DNA from: JAJRZX01 sp964407495
GTDB taxonomy: Bacteria > Desulfobacterota > GWC2-55-46 > JADFVP01
Direction: 5' to 3'
Length of the DNA: 64,000 bases
Assembly (NCBI GenBank): GCA_964407495.1
Contig: CAYOVP010000001.1
Span: 1-64,000 of the forward strand
In this document: positions 8,839-17,792 of the stretch, one piece after another
Position numbering within the stretch: the stretch's first letter is position 1
Layout: each line of letters begins with the position of its first letter
Notes under the pieces: generated by a model
What the model was told of the DNA's origin: nothing
Databases searched by the model: none
What the model saw: the letters and a program-made list of their open reading frames with translations, nothing else
Position numbers and translations under genes: made by a program

Positions 8839-10074
8839 ATGAGCGAAGACTATATACAGGGACTCTTTGCCCGGCGGCTCGGCGGGAGTTCCTTTGGAAA
8901 AGACACGAAGATATACAAGTTCGAGAAGATAAAGCGTGCCAAGGCCGCGGCCATGGCCGAGAACCCTGAACAGGAAATACTCGACTTTGGCGTGGGCGAG
9001 CCCGATGAGATGGCCTTTCCCGTGGTGGTGGACTCACTGAAGGCCGAGTGCGCCAGGCCCGAGAACAGGGGCTATGCAGACAACGGCATACAGGAGTTCA
9101 AGGACGCGGCTCTGCGGTACATGGACCGCGTATTCGGCGTAACCGGGCTCGACGCAGAAAAAGATGTCATTCACTCCATTGGCTCCAAGTGCGCCCTTGC
9201 CATGCTCCCCGATGCATTTATAGACGAGGGCGATGTCATGCTCATGACCACCCCGGGCTACCCCGTCATGGCAACGCACACAGAGTGGCACGGCGGAAGG
9301 GTGGTGAACCTTCCCCTGCTTGAAGAAAATGGATTTCTCCCGGACCTGGGGGCCATAGGCGCTGAAGACCTGAAGAAAGCCAAACTCCTCTACCTCAACT
9401 ATCCCAACAACCCCACGGGCGCGGCATCAACAAAAGACTTCTTCGAAGAGGTGGTGGACTTTGCCAGTAGGAACGAGATAATCGTGGTCCACGATGCGGC
9501 CTATGCCGCGCTCACCTATTCCGGTCCCCCCCTTAGTTTTCTCTCCACGCCAGGTGCAACGGAGGTTGGCATAGAGATACATTCACTCTCCAAGGCCTAC
9601 AACATGACGGGGTGGCGCCTTGCCTTTCTCATTGGCAACCGTAAGGTCATCGGCGCCTTTGCCCATGTCAAGGACAACTACGACTCTGGTCAGTTCAAGG
9701 CCATACAGAAGGCAGGCATCACTGCCCTCGAGCACCCCGAGATTACGGAAGAGATAGGCGCCAAGTACAGGCGCAGGCTCGGCCTCATGGTCGAGGCCCT
9801 CTCATCTGCGGGGTTTGAGGCCAGGATGCCAGGCGGGACCTTCTACCTCTACGTAAAGGCCCCGAGGGGGGCCTCTGACGGTACGCGCTTCGGGAGCGCA
9901 GAGGAGGCCTCTGAGTACCTCATAAGAAAGGCGCACATATCCACAGTGCCCTGGGACGATGCAGGTGCATATCTTCGTTTCTCGGCTACCTTCGCCTCAG
10001 ATGGCATAGAGGACGAGGCCCGCGTGGTGGGAGAGATGAAGAAGAGGCTCGGCGGTCTTGGTCTCGAATTTTAG
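8839..10074 (+). CDS. dapL: LL-diaminopimelate aminotransferase (DapL2-like)
   Basis: PLP aminotransferase that converts tetrahydrodipicolinate directly to LL-DAP for lysine and cell wall synthesis, bypassing the acylated route. 411 residues from the ATG at 8839, with AGGAGGA 9 bases upstream. Features: LDFGVGEPDEMAFP near residue 50, ENRGYADNGIQEFKDAA, LLYLNYPNNPTGA, and the PLP lysine in HSLSKAYNMTGWRLAF; the C-terminal half ends with STVPWDDAGAYLRFS. I recall this set from the deltaproteobacterial DapL2 subgroup. A general aspartate-type aminotransferase is the alternative. Confidence 0.85.
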   Translation: MSEDYIQGLFARRLGGSSFGKDTKIYKFEKIKRAKAAAMAENPEQEILDFGVGEPDEMAFPVVVDSLKAECARPENRGYADNGIQEFKDAALRYMDRVFGVTGLDAEKDVIHSIGSKCALAMLPDAFIDEGDVMLMTTPGYPVMATHTEWHGGRVVNLPLLEENGFLPDLGAIGAEDLKKAKLLYLNYPNNPTGAASTKDFFEEVVDFASRNEIIVVHDAAYAALTYSGPPLSFLSTPGATEVGIEIHSLSKAYNMTGWRLAFLIGNRKVIGAFAHVKDNYDSGQFKAIQKAGITALEHPEITEEIGAKYRRRLGLMVEALSSAGFEARMPGGTFYLYVKAPRGASDGTRFGSAEEASEYLIRKAHISTVPWDDAGAYLRFSATFASDGIEDEARVVGEMKKRLGGLGLEF

Positions 10075-10114
10075 GTCCCTCTGTCTACAGGGAGGGCAGG
10101 TGTGGGGCGGCCCG

Positions 10115-10621
10115 GTGAACGACCTTGAGCGCGTCTTCATCGGCATTGGTTCCAACATGGGGCCCCGCGAGGACAACTGCCGCCGGGCCATCGAGGCCCT
10201 CTCGGCAACGGGGCTTCTGGAGATGGTGGCGGTGAGCCGCTTTTACGAGACAGCGCCCTGGGGCCTGCCTGGGCAGAGGGCCTTTGTCAACGCTGTCGTA
10301 GAGGTGCGCGCCGGCATCGGGCCCTTTGGGCTTCTGCGCCTGCTCCTGCAAGAGGAACGGGTGCTTGGCCGCAGGCAGTCGGCCCGCTGGGGCCCAAGGG
10401 TCATTGACCTCGACCTCCTCTTTTACGGAAGGCGCGTACTCCAGACCCCGAGGCTCACCCTGCCGCACCCGTGGGTCTCTGAGAGGGCCTTTGTCCTCAG
10501 ACCAATCTCTGATATTGCACCAGACTTTCTCCACCCAGTCTTTCTTGAGACCATGCGCGCCATGCTCCATGGGCTCGGAGGAGGCAGGGGCATAAAGACG
10601 GCCAAGAGTCAATCATCATGA
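10115..10621 (+). CDS. folK: 2-amino-4-hydroxy-6-hydroxymethyldihydropteridine diphosphokinase
   Basis: HPPK of folate synthesis, transferring pyrophosphate from ATP to the pterin. 168 residues. VFIGIGSNMGPRE is at the N-terminus, FYETAPWG follows, and the family signature RWGPRVIDLDLLFYG with the two Mg-binding aspartates sits at about residues 88-102; LPHPW comes near residue 112. The start is a GTG at 10115; a GTG at 10100, only 4 bases from GGAGG, is an alternative adding five residues. The stop overlaps the start of the next gene (ATGA), indicating coupling. Confidence 0.93.
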   Translation: MNDLERVFIGIGSNMGPREDNCRRAIEALSATGLLEMVAVSRFYETAPWGLPGQRAFVNAVVEVRAGIGPFGLLRLLLQEERVLGRRQSARWGPRVIDLDLLFYGRRVLQTPRLTLPHPWVSERAFVLRPISDIAPDFLHPVFLETMRAMLHGLGGGRGIKTAKSQSS

Positions 10622-10899
10622 AAATCCTCTTTTACATACTTGCCGCTTATCTCATATACATGATGCTGAAGCGGCGCTTTGGCCGTAGTGACGTCAATGG
10701 CGGTAGCGGCAGAGGCTCTGGCGGCCAGACCCGGGAACAACAGGGCCACAAGACAGTCGGCGAGGAGATGGTGCAGGATCCGGTCTGCCAGAGTTACGTG
10801 CCAGTGAGCGAGGCCTTACAGGTAAGGACGCGCCACGGCATAGTCTACTTCTGCGGCTCCGAGTGCAGGGAAAAGTTCCTTTCCGGCGATGGCCACTGA
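10618..10899 (+). CDS. Small membrane-anchored protein with a YHS/TRASH-like cysteine motif
   Basis: 93 residues. A single N-terminal hydrophobic segment (residues 2-16) is followed by a basic stretch, a Gly/Gln-rich linker (30-45) and a C-terminal module with DPVCQSYVP and YFCGSECREKF. The spacing of the cysteines resembles YHS/TRASH metal-binding modules and the PP0621-type family of small proteins. It overlaps folK by four bases. A role in metal binding at the membrane is an inference; no partner is evident. Confidence 0.8.
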   Translation: MKILFYILAAYLIYMMLKRRFGRSDVNGGSGRGSGGQTREQQGHKTVGEEMVQDPVCQSYVPVSEALQVRTRHGIVYFCGSECREKFLSGDGH

Positions 10900-11150
10900 A
10901 AAAGACGGCAACTACCAGGAAAAACACCGCCCAGGCCAGGCCCGCGGCCTTGACGCAGAAGGCCTCCCCTGATATCCTGTTCGGGAAAAGGGGCAAGGGA
11001 ACAGAAGAGAACCTTTGGAAGTGGAACTGCCCGCAAAGAGAAAAAAAGAAGGCGGCAGACAGAATCAATTCCAGTGGATGCAGCAGGGTGGAGCGGAGCG
11101 AAACCCTACAAAAAGGGCCAATACAGAGAAAATTCAAGGAGGATCATGTC

Positions 11151-11951
11151 ATGGACTGGGGTATGAAGAACCGTCTCTCAAGGATAATAAGGCCGGAGAC
11201 CGGAAGGACTGTAATGCTAGCCGTTGACCACGGGTATTTTCTCGGCCCCACGACGGGCCTCGAGCAACCGGGCAAGACCGTGGAGCCCCTCCTTCCCTAT
11301 GCCGACACCCTCATGCTGACGCGTGGAGTGCTCCGCGCCTGTGTGGACCCAACTACGGACACGCCCATCGTGCTTCGCGTCTCTGGCGGCACGAGCATCC
11401 TTGGCAACCTTGCCGACGAGGGCCGCACCGTCTCCATGGAGGACGCCCTGAGGCTGAACGTGGCCGGTGTGGCGCTCTCCATCTTCGTGGGCTCGGAACT
11501 CGAGAAGCAGACGCTCCTTGGCCTTGCCGAACTCATAGACCTTGCCGGCGAGTACGGCGTGCCGGTCCTTGCCGTCACCGCCGTTGGCAAGGACATGGCA
11601 AGGGACGCCCGGTACCTGGGCCTTGCCTCGCGTATAGCCGCCGAACTCGGAGCCAACATTGTCAAGACATACTACTGCGAGGACTTCGAGAAGGTCGTGC
11701 GCAACTGCCCTGTGCCGATAGTGATAGCAGGGGGGAAGAAGATAGCCGAGGAGGACGCCCTCAGACTTGCCTACAACGCCGTACGCGACGGCGCCGTTGG
11801 CGTGGACATGGGACGCAATATCTTCCAGTCCGATCACCCTGTGGCCATGATAAAGGCCGTGCGCGAGGTGGTCCACAATAACCTCGACCCTGACAAGGCC
11901 TTTGACCTCTTCAATACCCTTGCCGGCGAAAAACAGGCCGCCGGCGCCTGA
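11151..11951 (+). CDS. lsrF: LsrF-type class I aldolase/thiolase
   Basis: 266-residue TIM-barrel Schiff-base enzyme close to LsrF, which in E. coli acts on 3-hydroxy-5-phosphonooxypentane-2,4-dione, a product of autoinducer-2 breakdown. Shared segments: DWGMKNRLSRI at the start, TVMLAVDHGYFLGPTTGLE, the Schiff-base lysine in NIVKTYY, PVPIVIAGGKK and GVDMGRNIFQSDHPVAM. The ATG at 11151 has AAGGAGG 8 bases upstream; an out-of-frame ATG at 11146 is a decoy. No lsrK, lsrG, lsrR or transporter is in the window; a zinc dehydrogenase follows. Members of this family also act as fructose-bisphosphate or aminoshikimate-type aldolases, so the substrate is open. Confidence 0.85.
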   Translation: MDWGMKNRLSRIIRPETGRTVMLAVDHGYFLGPTTGLEQPGKTVEPLLPYADTLMLTRGVLRACVDPTTDTPIVLRVSGGTSILGNLADEGRTVSMEDALRLNVAGVALSIFVGSELEKQTLLGLAELIDLAGEYGVPVLAVTAVGKDMARDARYLGLASRIAAELGANIVKTYYCEDFEKVVRNCPVPIVIAGGKKIAEEDALRLAYNAVRDGAVGVDMGRNIFQSDHPVAMIKAVREVVHNNLDPDKAFDLFNTLAGEKQAAGA

Positions 11952-12088
11952 GGCGTCTGAGACGCCGGCGCGTGACGCCGGCTGAGAGGCCTCGGCGTGA
12001 AGAAGGAGGGAGGGGGCATCGAGCGGGAGTGAGAAGGCCGCCTGTGGGTTCGGTGGCAGGGGCCCTTTCGGGAAAGGATGAGCCTGGT

Positions 12089-13111
12089 TTGAAGGTAGCG
12101 GTATATTACAACAATAGCGACGTCCGTATCGAGGAGATGCCTCTGCCAGAAATCGGCCCTGACGAGATACTCGTCAGGGTAGAGGCCTCGGGCATCTGCG
12201 GTAGCGACGTCATGGAGTGGTACAGGATAAAAAAGGCCCCACTGGTGCTGGGCCATGAAGTGGCCGGCGTGGTGGAGAACGTCGGTAGGCTCGTTACGAA
12301 GTTTTGCCCCGGAGACCGCGTCTCCGTGGCCCACCACGTACCATGCAATGCCTGCAGGTACTGCCTTCGTGGAGAGTTCTCTGTCTGCGATACGCTACGC
12401 ACCACCAACTTCGACCCAGGCGGCTTTGCCCAGTACATACGCGTGCCGGCCATTAACGTGGATAGAGGCGTCTTTATAATACCAGGTGATATGACCTTTG
12501 ACGACGCCACCTTCATCGAGCCGCTCGGGTGCGTAGTGAGGGGCATGAGAAGGGCCCGTTTCTCTGCAGGGCAGAGCGTACTCGTAATAGGGAGCGGCAT
12601 ATCCGGCCTGCTGCACGTGAAACTGGCCCGCGCCCTTGGCGCTACCACCATCATAGCAACGGATGTAGTGGACGCAAGGCTCAAGATGGCCGAGACCGCT
12701 GGTGCTGATTTCGTCTTCAATGCCAGACTCGATATCCCAGAGAAGGTACGCGCCGCCCTTGGCCGTGGTGCGGACATGGTGGTCATAACAGCCGGAAGCG
12801 CCCCGGCCATAAGGCAGGCGCTGTCCTCTGTAGACCGGGGAGGCACCATCGTCTTCTTTGCCCCTGCCATGCCCGGCGAGACATTCCCAATGCCGCTCTT
12901 CGAACTCTGGCGAGATAATATTACTGTCATCAATACCTATGCCTCGCCGCCTGTTGATACCGTCTCGGCCCTTGACCTCATTGGCAGCGGCGTAGTAGAG
13001 GTAGCGGACCTCATTACGCACAAACTCCCCATTGACGATGCGGCCCGGGGGTTTAGGCTCGTTGCCGAGGCCAATGAATCCATAAAGGTAATAATAGAGC
13101 CCAACGCTTAG
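12089..13111 (+). CDS. Zinc-dependent medium-chain alcohol dehydrogenase
   Basis: 340-residue MDR-superfamily oxidoreductase. The catalytic zinc site is visible as CGSD near residue 37 and GHEVAG near residue 58; the structural zinc cysteines are in CNACRYCLRGEFSVC (residues 90-104). The Rossmann motif is VIGSGISG. An MDR enzyme of sorbitol/threonine-dehydrogenase type is the closest impression, but substrate residues cannot be assigned. The start is a TTG at 12089 with AAAGGA 10 bases upstream; upstream in-frame codons give a Gly/Arg-rich tail not expected in the family. It lies 137 bases after the LsrF-type gene, which suggests but does not prove a common pathway. Confidence 0.88.
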   Translation: MKVAVYYNNSDVRIEEMPLPEIGPDEILVRVEASGICGSDVMEWYRIKKAPLVLGHEVAGVVENVGRLVTKFCPGDRVSVAHHVPCNACRYCLRGEFSVCDTLRTTNFDPGGFAQYIRVPAINVDRGVFIIPGDMTFDDATFIEPLGCVVRGMRRARFSAGQSVLVIGSGISGLLHVKLARALGATTIIATDVVDARLKMAETAGADFVFNARLDIPEKVRAALGRGADMVVITAGSAPAIRQALSSVDRGGTIVFFAPAMPGETFPMPLFELWRDNITVINTYASPPVDTVSALDLIGSGVVEVADLITHKLPIDDAARGFRLVAEANESIKVIIEPNA

Positions 13112-13163
13112 GGTCTTTCTTTACGCTTCCTTCCCGTTGTCTTACCTTCGAGGGTGTCTTGTT

Positions 13164-14033
13164 GTGAAGAAGATTGGCATGATAGTCAATGAGTCCAACA
13201 TGGGGGCCATTGATTTCGGCTCTGAACTCGCGGGCTGGATAAGAAAGTGCGGGGCCGAACTCTATGTTACCGAGGGGCTCGCAAGGTTCATAGACTCTTC
13301 TCTCGTGGCCGGAAGAGGCACGCCCTCTGAGATCTCCGAGCACGCCGATGCCATCGTGGTCCTCGGCGGAGACGGCACCATGCTCCGGGCCGCAAGGCTC
13401 ATAGCGGGCCGCGACATACCCATCCTCGGCATCAACCTCGGGGGCCTGGGGTTTCTCACCTCTGTCACCGTGAGAGAGGCCAGAGAGATGGTGGAGAAGG
13501 TCATTGCAGGCGATGTCGCCATAGAGCAGAGGATGATGCTCTCCGTGGAGGTGAGGCGTGGTGGCGAGATCATCTCCACGCACAGGGTCCTCAACGAGGC
13601 GGTCGTAAAGGGGCTCACCGTGCGGCTCATAAGGCTAGAGACGAGCATCAACCGAGAGTATGTCACCACCTACCGGGCCGACGGCCTCATAGTTGCCACG
13701 CCAACGGGCTCCACGGCCTACTCGCTCTCTGCCTCAGGTCCCATACTCTACCCTACTATACACTCCATAATCGTTGCGCCCATCTGTCCCTTCAACCTCA
13801 TGAACCGCCCTGTTGTGATACCCGACTGGATGAGCGTGGATATAAGCGTCTGCCCTGGCCAGGACCGCATTGCCCTCGTACTCGACGGCGAGCAGGACGT
13901 ATCGCTCGAGTGCGGCGATATCGTAACCATCAGGAGGGCAGAGACGAGCGTGTACTTAATTAAGTATGAAGGGAAAAGTTATTTTGATATACTCAGGCAG
14001 AGACTCATGTGGGACGCAAGGGAAGAGGAATGA
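13164..14033 (+). CDS. nadK: NAD kinase
   Basis: Phosphorylates NAD to NADP. 289 residues. The GGDGTML active-site loop with the catalytic Asp is at about residues 67-73, followed by GINLGGLGFL, the NE segment in VLNEAVV, and the second diagnostic motif TPTGSTAYSLSASGPI near residue 175. The GTG at 13164 is chosen because VKKIGMIVN is the usual start. recN follows after 24 bases, a pairing seen in many proteobacteria and firmicutes. Confidence 0.95.
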   Translation: MKKIGMIVNESNMGAIDFGSELAGWIRKCGAELYVTEGLARFIDSSLVAGRGTPSEISEHADAIVVLGGDGTMLRAARLIAGRDIPILGINLGGLGFLTSVTVREAREMVEKVIAGDVAIEQRMMLSVEVRRGGEIISTHRVLNEAVVKGLTVRLIRLETSINREYVTTYRADGLIVATPTGSTAYSLSASGPILYPTIHSIIVAPICPFNLMNRPVVIPDWMSVDISVCPGQDRIALVLDGEQDVSLECGDIVTIRRAETSVYLIKYEGKSYFDILRQRLMWDAREEE

Positions 14034-14057
14034 GAAGACCTCAGAGGTCTCTTGGGT

Positions 14058-15803
14058 ATGCTTGTAGAACTGAGGATAAAGAACTTTGCCATAATAGAGA
14101 GCCTCGTTATTGAACTTGCAGGCGGGTTGAATGTCTTTACAGGCGAGACCGGCGCCGGCAAGAGCATCATAATGAACGCCATCTCCCTTGTGCTCGGAGA
14201 CCGCGCCGCCGCTGACCTTGTGCGCACGGGAGCCCCTGGCGCCGAGGTAGAGGCCCTCTTCGATATCTCTGGCATGAGCGCCATCCGCCATGCCCTCGAG
14301 GAGGCCGGCATCGAGCCCTCCGATGACCTCGTCATAAAGCGCACCATAGCACGGGCCGGGAGGAACAGGATATACATAAACGGGAGCCTCGCCACCCTCG
14401 TAACCCTTACGGAGATTACGCGCAACCTTATCGACATTTACAGCCAGAGCGAGCATCAGAGCCTGACGCGCATGGAAGAGCACCTCGGTGTCCTCGATTC
14501 CTTCGGCGGCCTCGGGGAACTCAGGCGCCAGATGCAGGTGGCCTATGAAGACTACATCGCCATCTGTCGCGAGCGCGACTCACTCAAGGAGGACGACGGT
14601 GGCGCCACTGCCCGCAGGGAACTCCTTGCCTTTCAGGCCCGCGAAATAGAAGAAGCCGCCCTCACGCCTGGCGAGGAAGAGGAACTTAGGACACTGAGGC
14701 AGAGACTCCAGAACGCCGAGAAGATAAAGGGCGTTGCCGCACGGGCCGAAGAGGCGCTGTACTCGGCATCTGGTTCTGTCATAGAGCGCCTCGGCGCCGT
14801 GGTACGTGAACTCGGAGAGATATCTGCCTTTGACGATAAGGCCGCCTCGGCCCTCGAAGAGATAGAGTCCAGCCTTTACCAGATAGAGGACGCCGCGGCA
14901 ACGCTCCGAGATATAGCCGGGGGCGTGGAGTTCGAGCCCGGAAGGCTCGAAGAGGTGGAGGACAGGCTCTACAGGATAGGTGCACTCAAGAAAAAATACG
15001 GCCCCACCATAGAGGCCATAGCAGAGTACAAGAAAAAGATTGACGCCGAACTTGCCGGTCTTGACGACCTTGACGAGAGGCTCGCAGAGATAGAGGCAAG
15101 GCTCGAAGAAAAGGAAAAAATCGCGCGTGAGACCGCCGCGAGGCTCACGACGGCAAGGAGCAAGGCCGCAAGGGCGCTCAAGGCCAGGATGGAAGAAGAA
15201 CTCGCCACCCTTGGGATGGAGGGGGCGGTCTTCGAGGTCCTCTTGAAGACAGAGGCGGACCAGGTCTCGGGCACTGCAAGGCTCACGGCCCGTGGTGCCG
15301 AGAGGGTGGCCTTTTATATCTCCACCAATCCGGGTGAAGAGATAAAACCGCTGTCAAGGGTGGCCTCTGGCGGGGAACTCTCAAGGATAATGCTCGCCAT
15401 AAAGAACATCAGCGCCGCTGGCAAGGTCCCCACGCTCATCTTCGACGAGATCGACACGGGCATAGGCGGTGCAATGGCCCACGTTGTGGGCGGTAAACTA
15501 AAGGCCCTCGCGAGAACTCACCAGGTGCTCTGCATAACGCACCTTCCACAGATAGCGGCCTTTGCGGACGAGCACTTTGTGGTCAAGAAGGAGACCATGG
15601 CCGCGGCAGGCGCAGGTGAGGACGCCAAGGACCTTTCAGAGAGGGAGGAGAGCACCAGGACGGTCACCACGGTACGGAGGCTCGAAGGCCGCGAGTGCTT
15701 AGAACAGATAGCATGGATGCTTGGCGGAACCAATGTGACGGATACTACGCGGGAGCATGCAAGGGAACTCGTTGAGAGGGCGGTGCAGGGGAGTGTGGAG
15801 TAG
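14058..15803 (+). CDS. recN: DNA repair protein RecN
   Basis: SMC-like ATPase of double-strand break repair. 581 residues from the ATG at 14058, with AGAGG 10 bases upstream (an in-frame TTG at 14052 is an alternative). The Walker A TGETGAGKS is near residue 30, long charged helices indicative of coiled coil run from about residue 150 to 390, the ABC signature is SGGELSRIML near residue 437, and Walker B is LIFDEIDTGIGG. ITHLPQIAAFAD near the end is characteristic of RecN. It is followed by the NAGS gene after 9 bases. Confidence 0.95.
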   Translation: MLVELRIKNFAIIESLVIELAGGLNVFTGETGAGKSIIMNAISLVLGDRAAADLVRTGAPGAEVEALFDISGMSAIRHALEEAGIEPSDDLVIKRTIARAGRNRIYINGSLATLVTLTEITRNLIDIYSQSEHQSLTRMEEHLGVLDSFGGLGELRRQMQVAYEDYIAICRERDSLKEDDGGATARRELLAFQAREIEEAALTPGEEEELRTLRQRLQNAEKIKGVAARAEEALYSASGSVIERLGAVVRELGEISAFDDKAASALEEIESSLYQIEDAAATLRDIAGGVEFEPGRLEEVEDRLYRIGALKKKYGPTIEAIAEYKKKIDAELAGLDDLDERLAEIEARLEEKEKIARETAARLTTARSKAARALKARMEEELATLGMEGAVFEVLLKTEADQVSGTARLTARGAERVAFYISTNPGEEIKPLSRVASGGELSRIMLAIKNISAAGKVPTLIFDEIDTGIGGAMAHVVGGKLKALARTHQVLCITHLPQIAAFADEHFVVKKETMAAAGAGEDAKDLSEREESTRTVTTVRRLEGRECLEQIAWMLGGTNVTDTTREHARELVERAVQGSVE

Positions 15804-15812
15804 GAGGCGGCC

Positions 15813-16343
15813 ATGGACGAAGGGGCTGTGAATGAAGGCGCCATGAAGAGTGTTGCGAAGAGGGGGCCCCGGACTTTGCCTCTTGTCCAGAAGGCCAGGC
15901 TATCGGACGCCAGGGGGATACATGCCCTGGTGAGCGAGTCAGCGGCAAAGGAAGAGATGCTCGGGCGCTCTCTCGAAGAGATATGTTCGAGCATCAGGGA
16001 TTTTTTTGTGGCAAGGCGGGGTAATGAGGTCCTTGGTATCGTCTCCCTCCATGTCTGGGACGAAGGACTTGCCGAGGTGCGCTCCCTGGCCGTAGGGGAG
16101 CCGTACAGGCGCCGCGGGCTTGGCAGGGCCCTTGTGGAGGCCGCCCTCGAAGAGGCCGGGGAACTTGGCATAAAGAGGGTCTTTGCCCTTACCTATGCAG
16201 TGGAGTTCTTCCTGGAAATGGGTTTTCACGAGGTGGACAAGGCAGACCTTCCGCAGAAGATCTGGGGAGACTGCCTGGGATGCAGGAAGTTCCCGGGTTG
16301 TGACGAGAGAGCCGTGCTCCTGGACCTGAAGTGTGGTGGTTGA
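15813..16343 (+). CDS. argA: GNAT-family N-acetylglutamate synthase
   Basis: 176-residue acetyltransferase of the short GNAT type used as N-acetylglutamate synthase in many bacteria. The acetyl-CoA loop is RRRGLGRALV (residues 91-100), with AEVRSLAV before it. The C-terminal part FALTYAVEFFLEMGF, DLPQKIWGDC and CRKFPGCDE is, in my recall, diagnostic for short NAGS and not for general GNAT enzymes. Start ATG at 15813 with TAGGAGG 5 bases upstream; residues 1-25 are poorly conserved and the ATG at 15843 is possible. It gives a second source of acetylglutamate besides ArgJ, whose cyclic route needs only a starter supply. Confidence 0.82.
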   Translation: MDEGAVNEGAMKSVAKRGPRTLPLVQKARLSDARGIHALVSESAAKEEMLGRSLEEICSSIRDFFVARRGNEVLGIVSLHVWDEGLAEVRSLAVGEPYRRRGLGRALVEAALEEAGELGIKRVFALTYAVEFFLEMGFHEVDKADLPQKIWGDCLGCRKFPGCDERAVLLDLKCGG

Positions 16344-16406
16344 ACATAGCAGGCCAAGAGAAGAAGGTGCAGGCAGGTTGGTGTCTGAGTTTATGAGGGC
16401 TGGTGG

Positions 16407-17792
16407 ATGAAGAAGGATTCCGGTGCAGGAGGGGCAAAGGGGGCGGAGCATCGTTTTGACGAGGCCGCAGAGGCACTGCGGGGCATGCTCGAGGGACGGG
16501 GCTGCGCCTACGAGATTTTCTTCGAAGAGGATGAAGGACTTGGGGCAGAGGCAAAGGACGGCACTGTTGACGCGCTGAAGGTCAGGCACGGCAGCGGTGT
16601 GGGGGTACGCGTCATCAGGGGCCGAAGACCGGGTTTTGCCTATGCAGGGGCTCTTGATATCGACGCACTTGCCGATACAGTAGAGAGGGCCCTCGATGCA
16701 AGCAACGGGGCCGATGAGGACGAGGCCCTGTCTTTTCCGGCCCCACCTGCAACCTATCCAGACGTCTGCGGGACCTGCGACGGGGCAGATTTTGCGGGGA
16801 AGACCGAGTCGGTCGTCGAGAGGGCCATACTCGTTGAAAAGGGAGCCCTCGAACGCTCGCCGGAGATAAGACGGGTGAGAAAGGCCTCTTTCGATGGCCG
16901 TCTCATAAGTACTCGCGTCATCAACTCCGAGGGGGTGGATGTCTCGCAGACCGCCACCTACTACACGGCTCAGGTAATGGCCGTGGCAGAGCGGGACGGT
17001 GAGGCCGAGATGGGCTGGGACATGGCCTTTTCGCATAGTGCCGGCGGCCTTGACCCCGGAAAGGTCGGGGCAGAGGCGGCTGAGCGGGCATTGAGGCTCC
17101 TTGGGGCAAGGTCCATGGAGACGGCCCGCCTCAGGGCGGTCCTCGAGAATACCGTTGTCTGCGAACTCCTCGAGGCGCTCTCAGGGTCTTTTCTAGGGAA
17201 CAACCTCTTCAAGGGCAAGTCCATGCTCATGGGTCGTCTCGGAGAAAAGGTCTTCTCAGATATAGTAAACATCTGGGACGACGGATTGCTCGAGGGGGGG
17301 TGGGGCACCTCCAGCGCAGACTCCGAGGGCATGCCCATGGAAAAGACCTGCCTCGTGGAGGCTGGCGTGGTAAGGGGTTTTCTCTTTGATTCGTACTGGG
17401 CCGGCAGGATGAAGGCAAGGCCCACAGGAAACGCCTCGCGCGCCGGGTACGCGGCAACGCCCGGCGTGGGTATCACAAACCTTTACATGGAGCCGGCCCA
17501 AGGTGCCGTCCCCCTTGAAGAACTCTTCGAAGAGGCCGGAAGCGGGATATTCATAACCGAACTCATGGGCGTTCATACCATAAATCCGGTAACAGGCGAT
17601 TTTTCACTTGGCGCCTCAGGACTCCGCATAGAGGGCGGGGCGCTCGCCACCCCGCTACGTGGTCTTGCCATAGCAGGCAACCTCATAGAACTATTCGAGA
17701 AAATCGTCGCCACAGCCGTGGACAGGAGGTTTCTTGGCCCTGTGGGCGCCCCGAGCATACTAATAAGCGAGTTAGAGGTTAGCGGATCATGA
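16407..17792 (+). CDS. pmbA: TldD/PmbA family protein (TldE/PmbA-like)
   Basis: 461 residues, the length of TldD/TldE proteins, which together process peptides and modified microcins. The family C-terminal half is clear: SFLGNNLFKGKSML, IWDDGLLEGGWGTSSADSEG, NLYMEPA and NPVTGDFSLGASG. I do not see the HExxxH zinc motif of TldD, so this is the PmbA/TldE type, the non-metal partner. No tldD is present in the window. The ATG at 16407 is the only good start. Its stop overlaps the start of the CRP-family gene by four bases, so the two are probably translated together. Confidence 0.88.
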   Translation: MKKDSGAGGAKGAEHRFDEAAEALRGMLEGRGCAYEIFFEEDEGLGAEAKDGTVDALKVRHGSGVGVRVIRGRRPGFAYAGALDIDALADTVERALDASNGADEDEALSFPAPPATYPDVCGTCDGADFAGKTESVVERAILVEKGALERSPEIRRVRKASFDGRLISTRVINSEGVDVSQTATYYTAQVMAVAERDGEAEMGWDMAFSHSAGGLDPGKVGAEAAERALRLLGARSMETARLRAVLENTVVCELLEALSGSFLGNNLFKGKSMLMGRLGEKVFSDIVNIWDDGLLEGGWGTSSADSEGMPMEKTCLVEAGVVRGFLFDSYWAGRMKARPTGNASRAGYAATPGVGITNLYMEPAQGAVPLEELFEEAGSGIFITELMGVHTINPVTGDFSLGASGLRIEGGALATPLRGLAIAGNLIELFEKIVATAVDRRFLGPVGAPSILISELEVSGS

